Of a stretch of DNA of 64,000 nucleotides, positions 11,036 through 22,479 are shown one piece after another. The notes under the pieces were generated by a model. The model had not been told where the DNA came from, did not search any database, and worked only from the letters and a program-made list of their open reading frames with translations. Within the stretch, counting starts at the first letter, position 1; each line of letters opens with the position of its first letter. This DNA comes from Sipunculus nudus. Taxonomy: Eukaryota > Annelida > Sipuncula > Golfingiida > Sipunculidae. Position numbers and translations under genes: made by a program. The stretch lies in contig CM049306.1 in assembly GCA_026874595.1 (NCBI GenBank), positions 53,660,019 through 53,724,018 of the forward strand. Direction: 5' to 3'.

Positions 11036-13259
11036 ATGTCTCATTGGTAAGTAATCTTGCATTATTTAAGTTATTTTTGCATATTAAACCAGTGATTGCA
11101 TAAAGATGACTTCACCTATCTTGGTTTGCCCTGCAAAAACAGAATTTGTGTGTTTCAAGATAACATTTCCTATTTGGTGGCCCATCTTTAAAAAATACCA
11201 CATTTTCTACAAAAAGCTGATGCTGTTGCCCCTATATAGTGACAATGTGCATGTTCTATGCACCAACAGGAAGCTAAGAACATATTCTTTTCAGTGGTGC
11301 CATTTGCAATAGGGTGTGGAAAAATCAAGAGTCAGCAGCAGGCCCTAAAGTTACATATTGATTTAATTTCTGAATGTCCCCTACCTGTAAAGGGTTGATC
11401 AGTTAACCTACATAAAGCTTAATCGGCACACAAATGCTATGAGTACCACATACGACCATTTTATTTGTTGAACCTATAGATATATATATACATGGCTATT
11501 GACCATGTTATTATTTAGCTGAACTCTGGGTCATGAAAAGAAAAGCTGCTAAAAGGTAATTATGTTCTTTTCCATTTTCCAAATTGACTTGAATTTTTCT
11601 GTCTTGCTAGAGTGCCCAAAAGTTATAATATGATTAAAAATGTTAAATTATACAATATTTATAAGTTTTTTTTTTTTCAGGCAAAGTAAACATTAACACT
11701 GTTGATCATTGCTGAATTTACAGCCACTGTCTCAATTTTGATGAATGCTTTTTTTTATAAAATTGAAGAGAGGTTTGCTGTACTCAACCAAAACATATCA
11801 ACTAATCAAATATTTTTTTACTATTGGAGTCTATCACACAAAAGCTCCTAAATTAAGCTTTAATTTGGTAATATGCCTTTCTACATGTCATTTACATATA
11901 CTGTAAACACCAATTAATTAACAATTTGACACATAACACACTATGTTTCATAACAACCCATAAACCATTCATAACCATATGTATGAATTTAATCTGAATT
12001 TGACATCAGAAGATCAAGAACACTCTTTATAAAGGCATGAGAGCTTTAAAGGGCTTGGTCCTCTGACTTTTCTTTTCCTTTGAAGTTTTTCTGACATATT
12101 CACTTTCATCATAAAAGAAAAAGCATAATAATTTGGGAATTTGTTTCACTAAGGATCAGATGATTTCATTAGGTACTGTTTTGATTCCAAAAGAGAAATC
12201 AAATCCGGTTCAATTTACAGGTTAATCAAGAGTGTGTTCTAAGTCCACCTTGAATGATTTATTTTTACATGTACATGTATTAGTGCCATTTCACCATAAA
12301 AGATCAAGACGTCATTTTGAACATTACTGACCACCAATATATCATTGATGTACTGTTTTAGTAATATTATTGATGTGAGGCCCTTTTTTAGTTAAATAAT
12401 TTGTCTACTTAAATGTCAAAATATGCAAGACTCCATGTTCTTAATTATTTATTTCCAACAACCTTTGTTTCTATGATTTGTAATGATTTCTTTACTTTTC
12501 TTAGAACCAGTATGAAGAAATGGTGCAGAAAGTATAAGGAGAGCCCAGATATCTCCAGCCCTTGCAAGAATTGTCTGGTAAGCATATTCAGTTTATCATA
12601 TAAAGGAACATTTAAATCTTTTAGCAAATGAGAAATGTTATGAATTGTAAGGTTTTTTTTATCAAATAGCTGGAACTTACCATATTTGAAGTGCAAATTT
12701 GGTGGTTAACATTTATTGTGCATATGGGATATTAATATAACTGCTTACATGTTAAAATTGTTTCAACTGAGTAACCTACTTTCTGAACCTATGAGCATCT
12801 TTAGGCCACAGTGTCTGTCCCGTGACCATTATTTTTAATAATCTGTATGTTTGTATATACTCTGTATAACTGGAAAACTCTTCCTCTGTTAGTAATTGAG
12901 AAGTCCAACTGTATTAAATTATAATCCTAAATGTTAAACAGGCATATTTTCAGAACATTTAAAACCCCTATATAGAGAGCAGATGTACTTTCAGTGAAAT
13001 AAATTCTTTTCATTTTTTGACTTGTGTGTTGCCTCTAGATAAGGTAAACTAATGTTAATGTTAAGAAAAGCAATACTAAGCATCAATGTCAAAAGATTAT
13101 CTTTAAACTTATGTAATAAAATAATTAATTTGAGCAATAATGACTATATGTGTATACTTAGACTGGTAACATTTGTTTTTGCAGGTCAAACAGGAGGGGA
13201 CTGAAAAGGATTTAGAGTGTGGCAAGGCTGTATATTTCCTTCCAGCCTTCATTCCCTAA
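11036..13259 (+). CDS. Putative three-exon mini-gene, 50 residues, function unknown
   Basis: Proposed exons are 11036-11046, 12511-12577 and 13185-13259. Donors are TG|GTAAGT and CTG|GTAAGC; acceptors are 'ttttcttagaaccag|' and 'tttgtttttgcag|'. The parts join without a stop into 50 residues, rich in Lys and Cys, with WCRKY early, PCKNC in the middle and YFLPAFIP just before TAA. A polyadenylation signal AATAAA follows at 13340-13345. Exon 2 has a second possible acceptor six bases upstream, but that choice gives a stop. I do not recognise the family. It could be a host gene caught in a mobile unit, a remnant of the element's own gene, or chance alignment of splice sites. Confidence 0.35.
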
Positions 13260-13339
13260 AATGACAACACTCAAATCTGACTGAACCAGGGAGTTTTTAA
13301 AATCTTATGAAATTATTATTTTCAGTTTACAAATGTGTA

Positions 13340-13345
13340 AATAAA
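13340..13345 (+). terminator. Polyadenylation signal of putative mini-gene
   Basis: AATAAA about 80 bases after the TAA, followed by T-rich sequence. Confidence 0.35.
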
Positions 13346-13614
13346 ATTAATTTTGGCTATTGTATTTTCTTACTTTTATGATTCATGTGTTTGCGTCAAT
13401 GTGACTGTGTGAAGTTGATGACCCCCAGTGTGACTGCAGGCCAGCATTGATTTCAAGGAATTGCACAGTGCAGGAAGCTCACCACACACACACACACAAA
13501 GCTTAATTTCTATCATCTAACGTAATTGCTTGTGGAATAAAGAAAAGAGTAAACACCTTTCAAAACAGAACATACAACAGATAGTAACTGAGCTATTGAC
13601 AAACAGCACAGAAG

Positions 13615-14015
13615 GTGCATACACTGGACTTGTATGTGAGTTATACGTCATTTATAAGGGACATATATGGCACTTATAAGTCCCATATATGTCACATATA
13701 TGTCACATATATGGGAGTTATAAGGCACATATATGGGAGTTATAAGGCACATATATGGAACATATATGGGAGTTATAAGGGACATATATGGGATATATGG
13801 GAGTTATAGGGGACCTATATGTGGAAGCCTTATAAGTGACATATAAGGCCCATATATGTGACATATAAGGCTCCTACCTAATTTGCATATAAAATCCATA
13901 TACCAGACATATATGTGACATATATGGGAGTTATAAGGTTGGATATAAGGGACATATATGGCACATATATGTGCCTTATATGTGCCATATAACTTTCACA
14001 TATATGGCACTTATA
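13615..14015. repeat. TATATG/TTATAAGGG minisatellite, right array
   Basis: A roughly 21-bp word 'cacatatatgggagttataag' repeats several times with many one-base changes. It mirrors the left array. Confidence 0.8.
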
Positions 14016-14123
14016 AAAATTTTCGGTAAGGGACAGTCTGATTTTTTTTTTATATCATAACAAAATTTATGCTCATCACTACTACATGATCTGTTGATAT
14101 TAGATTCCGTAACAAAGTATTGG

Positions 14124-14257
14124 TTATAGCCCAAAGAAATGTAATGCAAGCGGTGAGGTTTGCAAGGCTCGTGTCACATGGCAGGCCGCTTGCCTGCCAT
14201 GATTGACATAAGCCAAGCAAATCTCATGGCTTGCTTTACATTTCATTGGGCTTATAA
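14124..14257. mobile_element. Foldback (hairpin) MITE-like element
   Basis: Two arms of about 64 bases are inverted copies of each other, separated by about 5 bases. The left arm runs from TTATAGCCCAAAGAAATG to CATGGCAGGC; the right arm from GCCTGCCATG to CATTTCATTGGGCTTATAA. Arm identity looks near 80 percent by eye. Flanking 'gtattgg' and 'taactg' give no clear duplication. As RNA it would fold into one long imperfect hairpin. Confidence 0.7.
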
Positions 14258-15591
14258 TAACTGATTTGTCCCACATGACCCTCCTCCTAGGTCGAAGGTC
14301 ACACACGTCATTTGCTTTGGCTATGCACCAGTTTTATGCCATATTTGGAAAGTTGCCATGCAACTACACTTGCATGGTCACTCTTCATGACCCTGTGATG
14401 CAAGCAGATTTGAACGTACAGTTAGAACAAAGGAAAAAACGCTGCATGTGGGACAAGCTGTTGGGAGCTTGGAGCAAATATTTAAAGAGACTTTACACAC
14501 CTGTCACAGATGTATCAATATCTTTTTATTGATGATTTCTGACAATAATCAATGTTATCATTCTGCCGAGGCCCTGCTAGCTCTTTCATTTTTTTTTTTT
14601 TACTAATTTTGCTACATTCTCTTTCATTTCTCCATATCAAGTTTCCAAATATCTCTTCAGTTGGCAGAACCAAACTTTTTAAAAATAAACTTCTAAGTGT
14701 TAAAAGATGCTGATTTAATATTTTTCGTTTCATGATTTTACAGAATTAATGTACAAAATTTACACAAATCCATTTTGGGGCTTGAAAAGTTAAAAAAAAA
14801 TGTTCCCATGCCTAAACTACAAATTGTTACTAAATTATAGTGACATTTCACTCAAATTTGCTCATTGAGCAGAAAGTTCTACAAGATCATGTATGAAAGA
14901 TAATGGTCATGTGACAGAATTAACTCAGCATTACTATTTTTTTCCAGAATCAGCATATTTTGATCAGAATCAGTATGTAGAATATTCTTCAGAATCACAC
15001 TGGAAAGTGTTGAACTTGAGCAACTCTGAGATTCAAGTAGATTTCAACAAATGCTGCTAAACTCTACAGTTAATGCATTTAAAAAAGTTAATTTGTGTGC
15101 CAGTCTTGAAAATGGTTACTCATTCAGTGTTTCTGGTGATTGGATTTTCAGTTCCCATACTTTTACACAATTGGAATGATGTTTATGGGACTTAAAAGTG
15201 TGGATTGGGTAAAAGTGTGTCACGGTCAAATTTTATATAAGCAGTCACCTGTCAAAGTATGTGCTCAGACCGTGATCATCAACTGAACATCATTATCCAT
15301 TGATGACTAGTCTAGTTTACTGTTCTCAGAAACTCTTTTTTCAAGGTTTCCTTGCTAAAGAAAGCTTAATATCCATTGCTAATTAATGAGAAAGTGATAT
15401 CAGGTGCCCACATAAATGAAGCCAGACAACTGATATTTGTATCCTTAATGAAGACCTTGTTTCATGTCCTCCTTCATTAGTATTTTTTGTTCAAGATGAC
15501 TAATCTTCTGCCTTCAAATTAGCTCCTGTCAATTAGGGATGGATTAGTAACTTTGACAAAATGGTTTTGTTAGTAACAGAAAACACTTATT
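14258..15591. other. Unassigned AT-rich sequence
   Basis: No repeat family or exon recognised. An 88-codon open frame at 14266 has no family resemblance and no supporting splice or initiation context. Confidence 0.4.
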
Positions 15592-17814
15592 GTATCCCAA
15601 GACAAAGTTGGGGGATACTATGCCGGTCCCGTCGCAGCCACTGCCGCCGCCGCATATAAATCTTGTTGGAGCAATAACTCAAAAAATATTTCACAGATCT
15701 GTACCAAACTTGGTATATGTATAGATATGGGTCAGAGGACTACGCCTATTTAAAATGAGGTCATGATCTTGATAAGGAGAGTGTCCTTGACCTTGAATAG
15801 GTCCAGTTTTGGGGATAATCCACAAATTCTTAAATATCTCAAGAAATCTTGCATGGATTGATCCCAAAATCAAGTTAATCGAAGATCATGGATAGGGTTG
15901 TCATGTTCCTCTAGAAACTGGTGGCGCCACCTATTATTCTTTACTTGTTTTCGTGCCGTTTAATACCCCCAAAATTGCTACTTGACAGTACTGTGAGCAT
16001 TATAAGTAAAAAACTAATGGACAGATTTTTTTCATATTATGCATATACATAGATATGGGTTATGGGATGATGTTTATTTAAATTGGGGTCATGACCTTTC
16101 CTATGGGAGTGGCCTTGACCTTGAATATTGCCATATATGGTGAAAATCACACAAAATCATTAATTACTCAATAAGGGATGCATGGATTTGTCCAAAATAT
16201 CAACTTGACCGAAGATCTTGGATAGTAATGTCATGTACCAGAAACAGGTGGCGCCACCTGTTATTCTTTTACTTGTTTTCATGCCATTTAATACCCCATC
16301 ATTGCCACTTAACAGTACTGTGAGCATTAAGTCAAAAACTAATGGACAGATTTCTTTCATAATATGCATATACAGTGAAACCTGTCTAAAGCGGACAGTC
16401 AAGGGACTCAATCATTTTGTCCTTAATAGTGAGGTGTCCTTATTAGGCAGGTTGACCTTGTTTGATAACTGGGGGATAATAAATAAAGACAACGAACAGC
16501 CGCAAGAACCTCTCTGTATTATATCTGATTTCATGTATATGTACAACATATTCATACACACATTATGCATTCAATATTCATAAATAAACTGTGATTATTT
16601 TTACTTATCTCAAGTAGTGAACAATATAAGGAGAAAAGTCTATGAAGACATCCGTAAAAGCAATGTTCATATACTCGCGTATGCTCTTTTTCGCTGATTC
16701 ACTCAGTCGAATTAGCTTGACTTCTCCCGCCAAGCTGTACGTGTGGTGCCACCTGGCAGCATTGCCTAAGACTCTCCTTGTTCAGCTGGCCAAATGCGAT
16801 AATCTCAAAGATAATGACGACGTTGATATTGCGAAGATTGTAATGGCTACGAACCTTGGAACATTAGTTTTTATTGGTAAATGTAGCTTTAGCATAAAAA
16901 AACAACTTTTTTTATGATGGTTGTTTGGTTTGATTTGCTTTAATGTTGAAGGCACCCGAGGTTAAACAAACCCTGAGGAGCTTGTGCACGGTGGCACGGT
17001 ACAAACAGCTACGGAGCGAGCAGGTGTTTGACACTGAGCAGATCAGTTTGAGATATACTGAGCAAAACCGATAAATTAATATCAAACTGCCAAAGTGGCT
17101 AATTTTACAGTTAGATATTGCGTGGTGAGATCAGGGACGCATGGGTTATCTGTAGCCGTTTAATCAATTCAGTGAACCGAAAAATATGCAGCTTCGCAAC
17201 GTGTGAATGGTCAACTGAAATAAAGTGACACGATGTTTACCGCTTCATATTTGCTGTGTTTAAGGTAGGAGCACATCACACTGTGACATGAGCTTGGACG
17301 CATTTAGGTAACAACTGGGGATTGCATAATCCTTTGTGTTCCAGTCCCAGGAACAACAACAGTACCGGTCGTTTTTGATGTTGCCCGGGGGGGGGGGGGG
17401 GTGATCAGTGTCCACCAAAGGTAGCGTATCATGTCTGCATTTGTCAGGTTCATTTACTCTCAGAATGTTGGTTTGAGTTAAAATCTGCTTTCCGTTGTCC
17501 GCAGTAGTGAGGTGTCCGCCTTACAGAGGTTCCACTTATACATAACATATAGGGAATTTTGAAGGGACTTAACTATCTTGTCCATTATAGCCAGTTGTCC
17601 ATCTGAGTGAGGTGTCCGTTAGACCAGTTTTCACTGTATACATAGACATGGGTTAGGGGATGATGTATATTGAAATTGGGGTCATGACCTTTTCTATGAG
17701 AGTGACCTTTTCTATGAGTGTGGTCTGATATTAATTGTTGCTGAAGATGAGGGGCCTATTCTTAAAGGGGGGGATTAATTGTCTGGGGATACTATGGCAC
17801 CTGCGGTTGTATCT
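15592..17814 (+). mobile_element. Family E Helentron-like element, interrupted (E1)
   Basis: The left end GTATCCCAAGAC...GGGGGATACTATG is followed by a (GCC)n stretch, then two core units with 'ggtcatgacctt', 'ttgaccttgaatagg' and GGTGGCGCCACC (15920 and 16247). A TA-flanked element interrupts it at 16373-17636. The right end keeps GTCTGGGGATAC (inverse of the left end) and GGCACCTGCGG, then breaks into an A-like block rather than finishing its hairpin. Confidence 0.75.
16373..17636. mobile_element. TA-flanked Tc1/mariner/pogo-like non-autonomous element
   Basis: Left end CAGTGAAACCTGTCTAAAGC; the right end reversed reads CAGTGAAAACTGGTCTAACG. TA dinucleotides flank both ends (16371-16372, 17637-17638). 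Motifs like 'gtgaggtgtccg' recur inside both ends, as in Tigger-type elements. The empty site 'gcatatacatagac' occurs in family E at about 52219, so the insert boundaries are directly visible. A 91-codon open frame inside shows no transposase motif. A run of about 17 G lies at 17384-17401. Confidence 0.75.
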
Positions 17815-18460
17815 ATGTTTTCATGTGGGTTCCACTGCTGTATCCTCATTTGTTTCAGGAGAACTCCTCCAAAACCCTTAGACCAATCTTCCTGAAACCT
17901 GGTATAATATGCTCACCTATGTAGTCTTGCATAACAAAGAAATATTGCACTACCTGCAGTCCTTTATGTGCAGTTGGAATCTGAGTATCTTTGTAATAAC
18001 TGCCCATATATCAGGAGTGGTTCAATGTATTGAGCTTAAATTTTGCATTTCCATACATCTAAGATCTCCTCATCTTATACTTGAGACTGGTGGCGCCACC
18101 TACAATCATTTCTATGTGGCCTCTTTCCATGCCATCTGTTTGTCTTAGTGATAGGTTCAATGTATTGGGCAGAATGTGCATGTTCATAGATCCTGGATAC
18201 CGCGATCGAGTACTCAAGACTGGTGGTGCCATCTATATTGGTTTACACATTGAATCCATCTTAACGTTTGCTTTGGGTGAAAATTGCTAATGTCTCAGGA
18301 GTGGTTAAATGTATTTGTCTGAAATCCTGCATGACAATCCATCTTTGATACCTCTATCTCATAATGAAGACTGGTTACGCAATCTGCAATTGTTTTTGTG
18401 TGGTATCCATCTGTACACTTGCTTTGGGTAAAAATTGCTCATATCTCAGGAGTGGTTCAG
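17815..18460 (+). repeat. Orphan A-like tandem core block
   Basis: Starts TTGTATCTATGTTTTCA and carries A-like words ('ggagaactcctcc', 'catatatcaggagtggttcaatgtattg', 'acttgagactggtggcgccacctacaatc') in about three diverged units. GGTGGCGCCACC lies at about 18088-18099. It fuses to the broken 3' end of E1. Its own right end is lost in the TA microsatellite. Confidence 0.6.
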
Positions 18461-18478
18461 TATATATATATGTGTGTG

Positions 18479-18525
<47 letters not shown>

Positions 18526-18548
18526 CATTAATGGCATATATATATAGA
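18461..18548. repeat. (TA)n/(TG)n microsatellite
   Basis: Alternating TATATA and GTGTGT/ACACAC runs that form an imperfect long palindrome. Confidence 0.9.
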
Positions 18549-19850
18549 CATAATACTGTTTTTTTTATTTTTCTTCAACAGCCTGCCCTATTGGTGCCCA
18601 ATTTTTATCAGCTAGTTGCATGGTTGCTGAGCTATAATGTGTTTTAATGATCAAGGCTGTATTGATAATAATAAACACAGTCATGTTACTATTTGGTGTT
18701 GTGAGGAAGCTTTAACCAGTATATCAAAACTATCTTTAATCCTTGAATTGCCTCAGCAAGGATGTTATGGGTTCATCTCTGTGCATGTGTGTGTTTGTTC
18801 ACAACATAACTCATGCAATCAGGACCAGAATCTCATGAAACTTTCAGGGCATTTTTTTGAGAAGCCAATGAAGAATCAGTGAGATTTTTGTGTGGATCTG
18901 GCACATGATCCCAATTAACAAACACCATCAAGGAATATTCTCAAATGTATAGTCAGTTATGCATGAATTAACCAAGCAATACAGGTTAAATAAGTGAATG
19001 CAAAAACAGTTTGGGGAGCATCCCACAATAGGTCTCATCAACATGGCAGAAGCTTGCATTCCCTAGAATGCAGATTTCTTCCGGTAGTTTATAAATGTGA
19101 TGTACATAAAAAGCTAATTTAAAACTTGCACATAAATGACTACCAATATATCAAGTCTGCTTTGTACTTTTCATTACTGCATGGTTCACATATAATAAAA
19201 AATATTTAACCACTGCACATGTTCACTTATCCAAATAATCACAGAACTAGGGTATCCACCAAATGTTTTTTTTTTGCGTAATCTAAAACATTTGCTTGAA
19301 ACTAATTTACAACAAGGTAAAAAGTTTAATACAACAACTTAGTACTGAGTTATAATGCAAGCCTACAACTACTTTACAGCAGCCTGCTGTATTTCCTCTA
19401 CGGCTACACCAGAATGAAACTGAACAACCAGCAATCCTCAAATCTGTCTTCACCAATATGGCCAGCCTCGACTTGATATTCCATGTAGACTGGCACCCTT
19501 TTACCTACTGTTTGACAAGTTAAGCCCCCTCCCATACTGCAGTAGACATTTACCTGCTACCCTATAATCCCTACAACTTCCCCAGCTCTTATAGAATGTT
19601 CGTCCCCACAGAGTTCACACATAGAAACAAAGTCCATTAAACACATCATCTGTGTCTCCAAGAAGTATCATCCATGCGGGTCTGTTGGTGTTCCTGGAGT
19701 CACATCCAGGTTCTGTTCAAATCCTCAGCAGTAGCCTAGTCTCTGAAGCGAGTCACTCTCCAAGGGTTGGCAGGATACAATTACCATTCTACAATACACA
19801 AGAAGGAGAAACAACTGTGAATTCAGAAGTCTCCTGATCTTCTACAAGTT
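18549..19850. other. Unassigned sequence
   Basis: No exon recognised. From about 19400 the base composition rises in GC and may be the distal part of the Ty3/gypsy relic on the minus strand, but no motif proves it. Confidence 0.35.
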
Positions 19851-19979
19851 TAAGTGTTCAGGAACCTTTGGAGAACCTTTACCTCTTCCTAACTCCAGGC
19901 AGAGCATCTGCAGCGACTCTCTTTTGTTGGAAGTGGTAGGGGCTCTACATGGATTCTTTTGGCCAGTCCCCCTCTGGAA

Positions 19980-20950
19980 CTGCTGGAGGTGCCTCCCCTG
20001 CTCTGAGCTTGTCTAGAGCATTGGGGAGAGCATCTCCCTCATTGCTTCTTCTAGATCTGGGTCCCACAGTCTCTGCACAGTTTGCACTACCCTTCTACAT
20101 CTCCTGGTAGTCCAGGCCAGTAGAGCTGCTGTCTGATGTTGTGGAGCATCTTGGTGACTCCAAGATGCCACCTGTTTTGTTGTCATGCAGCTGCATAATT
20201 ATCTCTCTCAGAGTACAGTAAAGTTGCAATGGTGACACCAACTGATAGCTAGTACTTGGCATGGCATCCTGATCAAATTTACAGTAAAGGGCTCCATTAT
20301 GGATCTTCAGGATATTCCTTTGGCACCACAAGGCCTTGAGATCCTGCCCTCCATGAGATATTTTTTACCGCTTCTGGTGATCTCTCCCAGACACTATCCA
20401 GCGGCTGATCTTAGCGTTACGTGAATTCTCCTATTGGAGTTGGCACAGCTGGCCCACATTCCAGTTGTCTAGCCAGTTTGATTGGGCAGCCTGCTTAGTG
20501 TCTGCTTTGGTTGTTGTCATTTCCACTGTCTTGGACTCAGTTGTGGTTGCATGACAATCATGCCATTTGCACTGTACTGAGTGGTCTGCTGTCTAGTGAG
20601 TCCATCATCATTGCCATGTTTAGCTCCAAGACATTGATGAACAAAAAATTCATATGAATCTAGCACAGAAATTCACCAAGCTATCAAGCCCTCTGGTTCC
20701 TCAAAGTTTAGAAGCCACTAGAGATGGATGGTCTGTCATGATCAGAAATGGTTGTACATGCAAAAGTGCTTGACAAATTTCACCACTGACTGCAATTCCT
20801 GTTTTGTGGTGCAGTATTTTCTCTGGGCTGAGCTAAGGCTTCTGCTTCCATAAGCCAAAACTTGTTCTCCCAGCTTGAATCTGTTAGAGGCAACCTAGCA
20901 TCATATCGACCCTCTGGCATAATGACCAGGTTACTGGCGCCAGAGTGTCA
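19980..20950 (-). pseudogene. pol: Ty3/gypsy retrotransposon pol relic (RNase H to integrase)
   Basis: Read on the minus strand from about 20950 downward, the frame shows YGSRSLS then KYCTTKQEL and FVKHF, typical of the gypsy RNase H domain (about 20750-20870). Later blocks include WLLNFEEPEG and HGNDDGLTRQ (about 20580-20720). After a linker, REIIMQLHDNKTGG (about 20165-20210) and YWPG (about 20110) mark the HHCC zinc-binding region at the start of integrase. Stops and frameshifts break the reading frame in several places. The integrase core was not found. It is a dead, 5'- and 3'-truncated copy. Confidence 0.75.
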
Positions 20951-21109
20951 TTACATCTAAGTCTGAGGAAAACATTATAATGCCTTATGAAGATGCAAAT
21001 ATTTTCGTCATTTCTGATGCTTCATGGCCTATAGTTATAATGTCAATCAACATAAACCAGACTAATCATTAGCATTTTTTGTGTATACTTCCTAAAAATA
21101 CCAAATATA

Positions 21110-21420
21110 CAGGACGCATAGTTATGGATGAGAGGAAAAGCCTATCCAAATGGGGTCGTGACTTAAATAGGAGTGTGACCTTGACCTTGAATAGGTCCAT
21201 TTTTTTTTTTTTTTTAAATCACACAAATTCTTAAATAACTCAAGATTGGTCCAGAGATCAAGTTGACCAAACATCTTGGATAGCTTTGTTTTCTGCAGGA
21301 GACAGGTGGCGCCACCTTTTGTCCTTTTTCGTGTTTGTTTCTTTATAATCCCTATCATTGCAACTTGACTGTACTTGGAGCACTATTAGTTATAGCGATT
21401 GCATATATCTTCCGGAAATT
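21110..21420 (+). mobile_element. Family E core fragment (E3)
   Basis: Matches the family E core: 'atggggtcgtgac', 'gtgaccttgaccttgaataggtcc', 'aattcttaaataactcaag' and 'gacaggtggcgccacctttt'. Neither end is present. Confidence 0.65.
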
Positions 21421-22479
21421 CAACACACAAATAACTTCTACCAAAATCTCAGATTAGTTTTCAAATTGGTTGCCTTGATCATGTTGTCAAATCAGCCAGA
21501 AAGTAAAATGTTTTTAAACTTTTGAAGTATTGCGTATTTTGTCCTAAAGGTTTTGTATCAACTAAGTGTTTGAGAAGTAGTGACATCACCAGGATCTTCA
21601 AAGACAAATCAGCTGAGTTATACTCTAGTGTCTCGATCACAAATTTCTTGGGAACATGGAGAGGTTTAAAAGTATTGCATATTTTTCACGCAAATTTGAC
21701 ATATTAGTTTCCACTGTGTTCTCAGACCAGTTTAAAAGGAGGTGAACTTGACCATGATATTCAGGGTAAATCTTTGGAAAACTATAATTATTTAACAAAA
21801 TCAAATTTGGAGCTTGAGCAAAAGAATTATATAAATTCTGACTGTTTGAGTTATGGTATATGCAAAAATACTGGGTGTTTGCTGGGTCCCTCATTTTCAC
21901 CCAATTAATAATGCATATTTGTCAGAAATGATAGGAAGAATTTGTGATCATGGCATTTTTTGTACAAATGAAATTCAATATGAATTTGTTAGATGTATTC
22001 AGTGAAAAAGATTTTGTGCACATTTAAGTATTTAAAGATTAATGATATGACAGAAATGCTGTGGATATTAACCAAAGATGTCTTAATTTCTGCCAAATTT
22101 TGATGAATAAATGAGGAACCAAGTATTTCTGCTGTAGTGATTGGTTTACATAGAATTTTCATTGCATAGTGCTGGAGCAAAGGGGTCATATAATATATCT
22201 GTACCACAACAGCTACAACTTGTTACAGGTGACTCTATTATTGTGTGCTGTTTGCATTATGATTTGTGTTGGGCAGGCCCTGGTGTATTGTGCACAGCTA
22301 GGAGTGTTACATTCTGATTCCTGTAGCGTAGGCATAGTTTGTTGTCATGGGAGACGTGCAAGTTGGCCTGGCCAATGTGTGGGGTCTGAAGTGTAGAAAC
22401 TTAGTGTTCTTTGTTCTAGATGTTTCAAGTCTGTTCCTGTAACGTGTGTATTGCTCTATGGAGTTTACCATTTCTAGAA
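21421..22479. other. Unassigned sequence
   Basis: No repeat family seen. A 75-codon open frame at 22169-22396 (cysteine-rich, hydrophobic centre) follows an acceptor-like 'cttgttacag' at 22217-22226, but nothing links it to a known protein or to the downstream RCC1-type gene. Confidence 0.3.

Larger units (their letters stand above)
9774..14032. mobile_element. 4.26-kb insertion with inverted terminal satellite arrays
   Basis: The left end reads CCCTTACGAAAAT and the right end is its near-perfect inverse, ATTTTCGGTAAGGG. Just inside each end lies a degenerate array of 10-11-bp words of the type CATATATGGG/CTTATAAGGG (about 9800-10110 and 13620-14015). The left and right flanks continue as one sequence in the paralogous locus 27360 / 31118-31190, which lacks this DNA, so the unit behaves as one insertion. 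A 2-bp AC may be duplicated at the ends, but this is uncertain. No transposase was recognised. It encloses the putative mini-gene at 11036-13259. Confidence 0.6.

Noticed and set aside
14266-14532. 88-residue frame as a gene
   Set aside because: No recognised motif, it overlaps the foldback flank, and no splice or poly(A) context; frames of this length occur by chance.
16642-16917. 91-residue frame as the transposase of the TA-flanked element
   Set aside because: No DDE or helix-turn-helix pattern visible, and far shorter than any pogo/Tc1 transposase.
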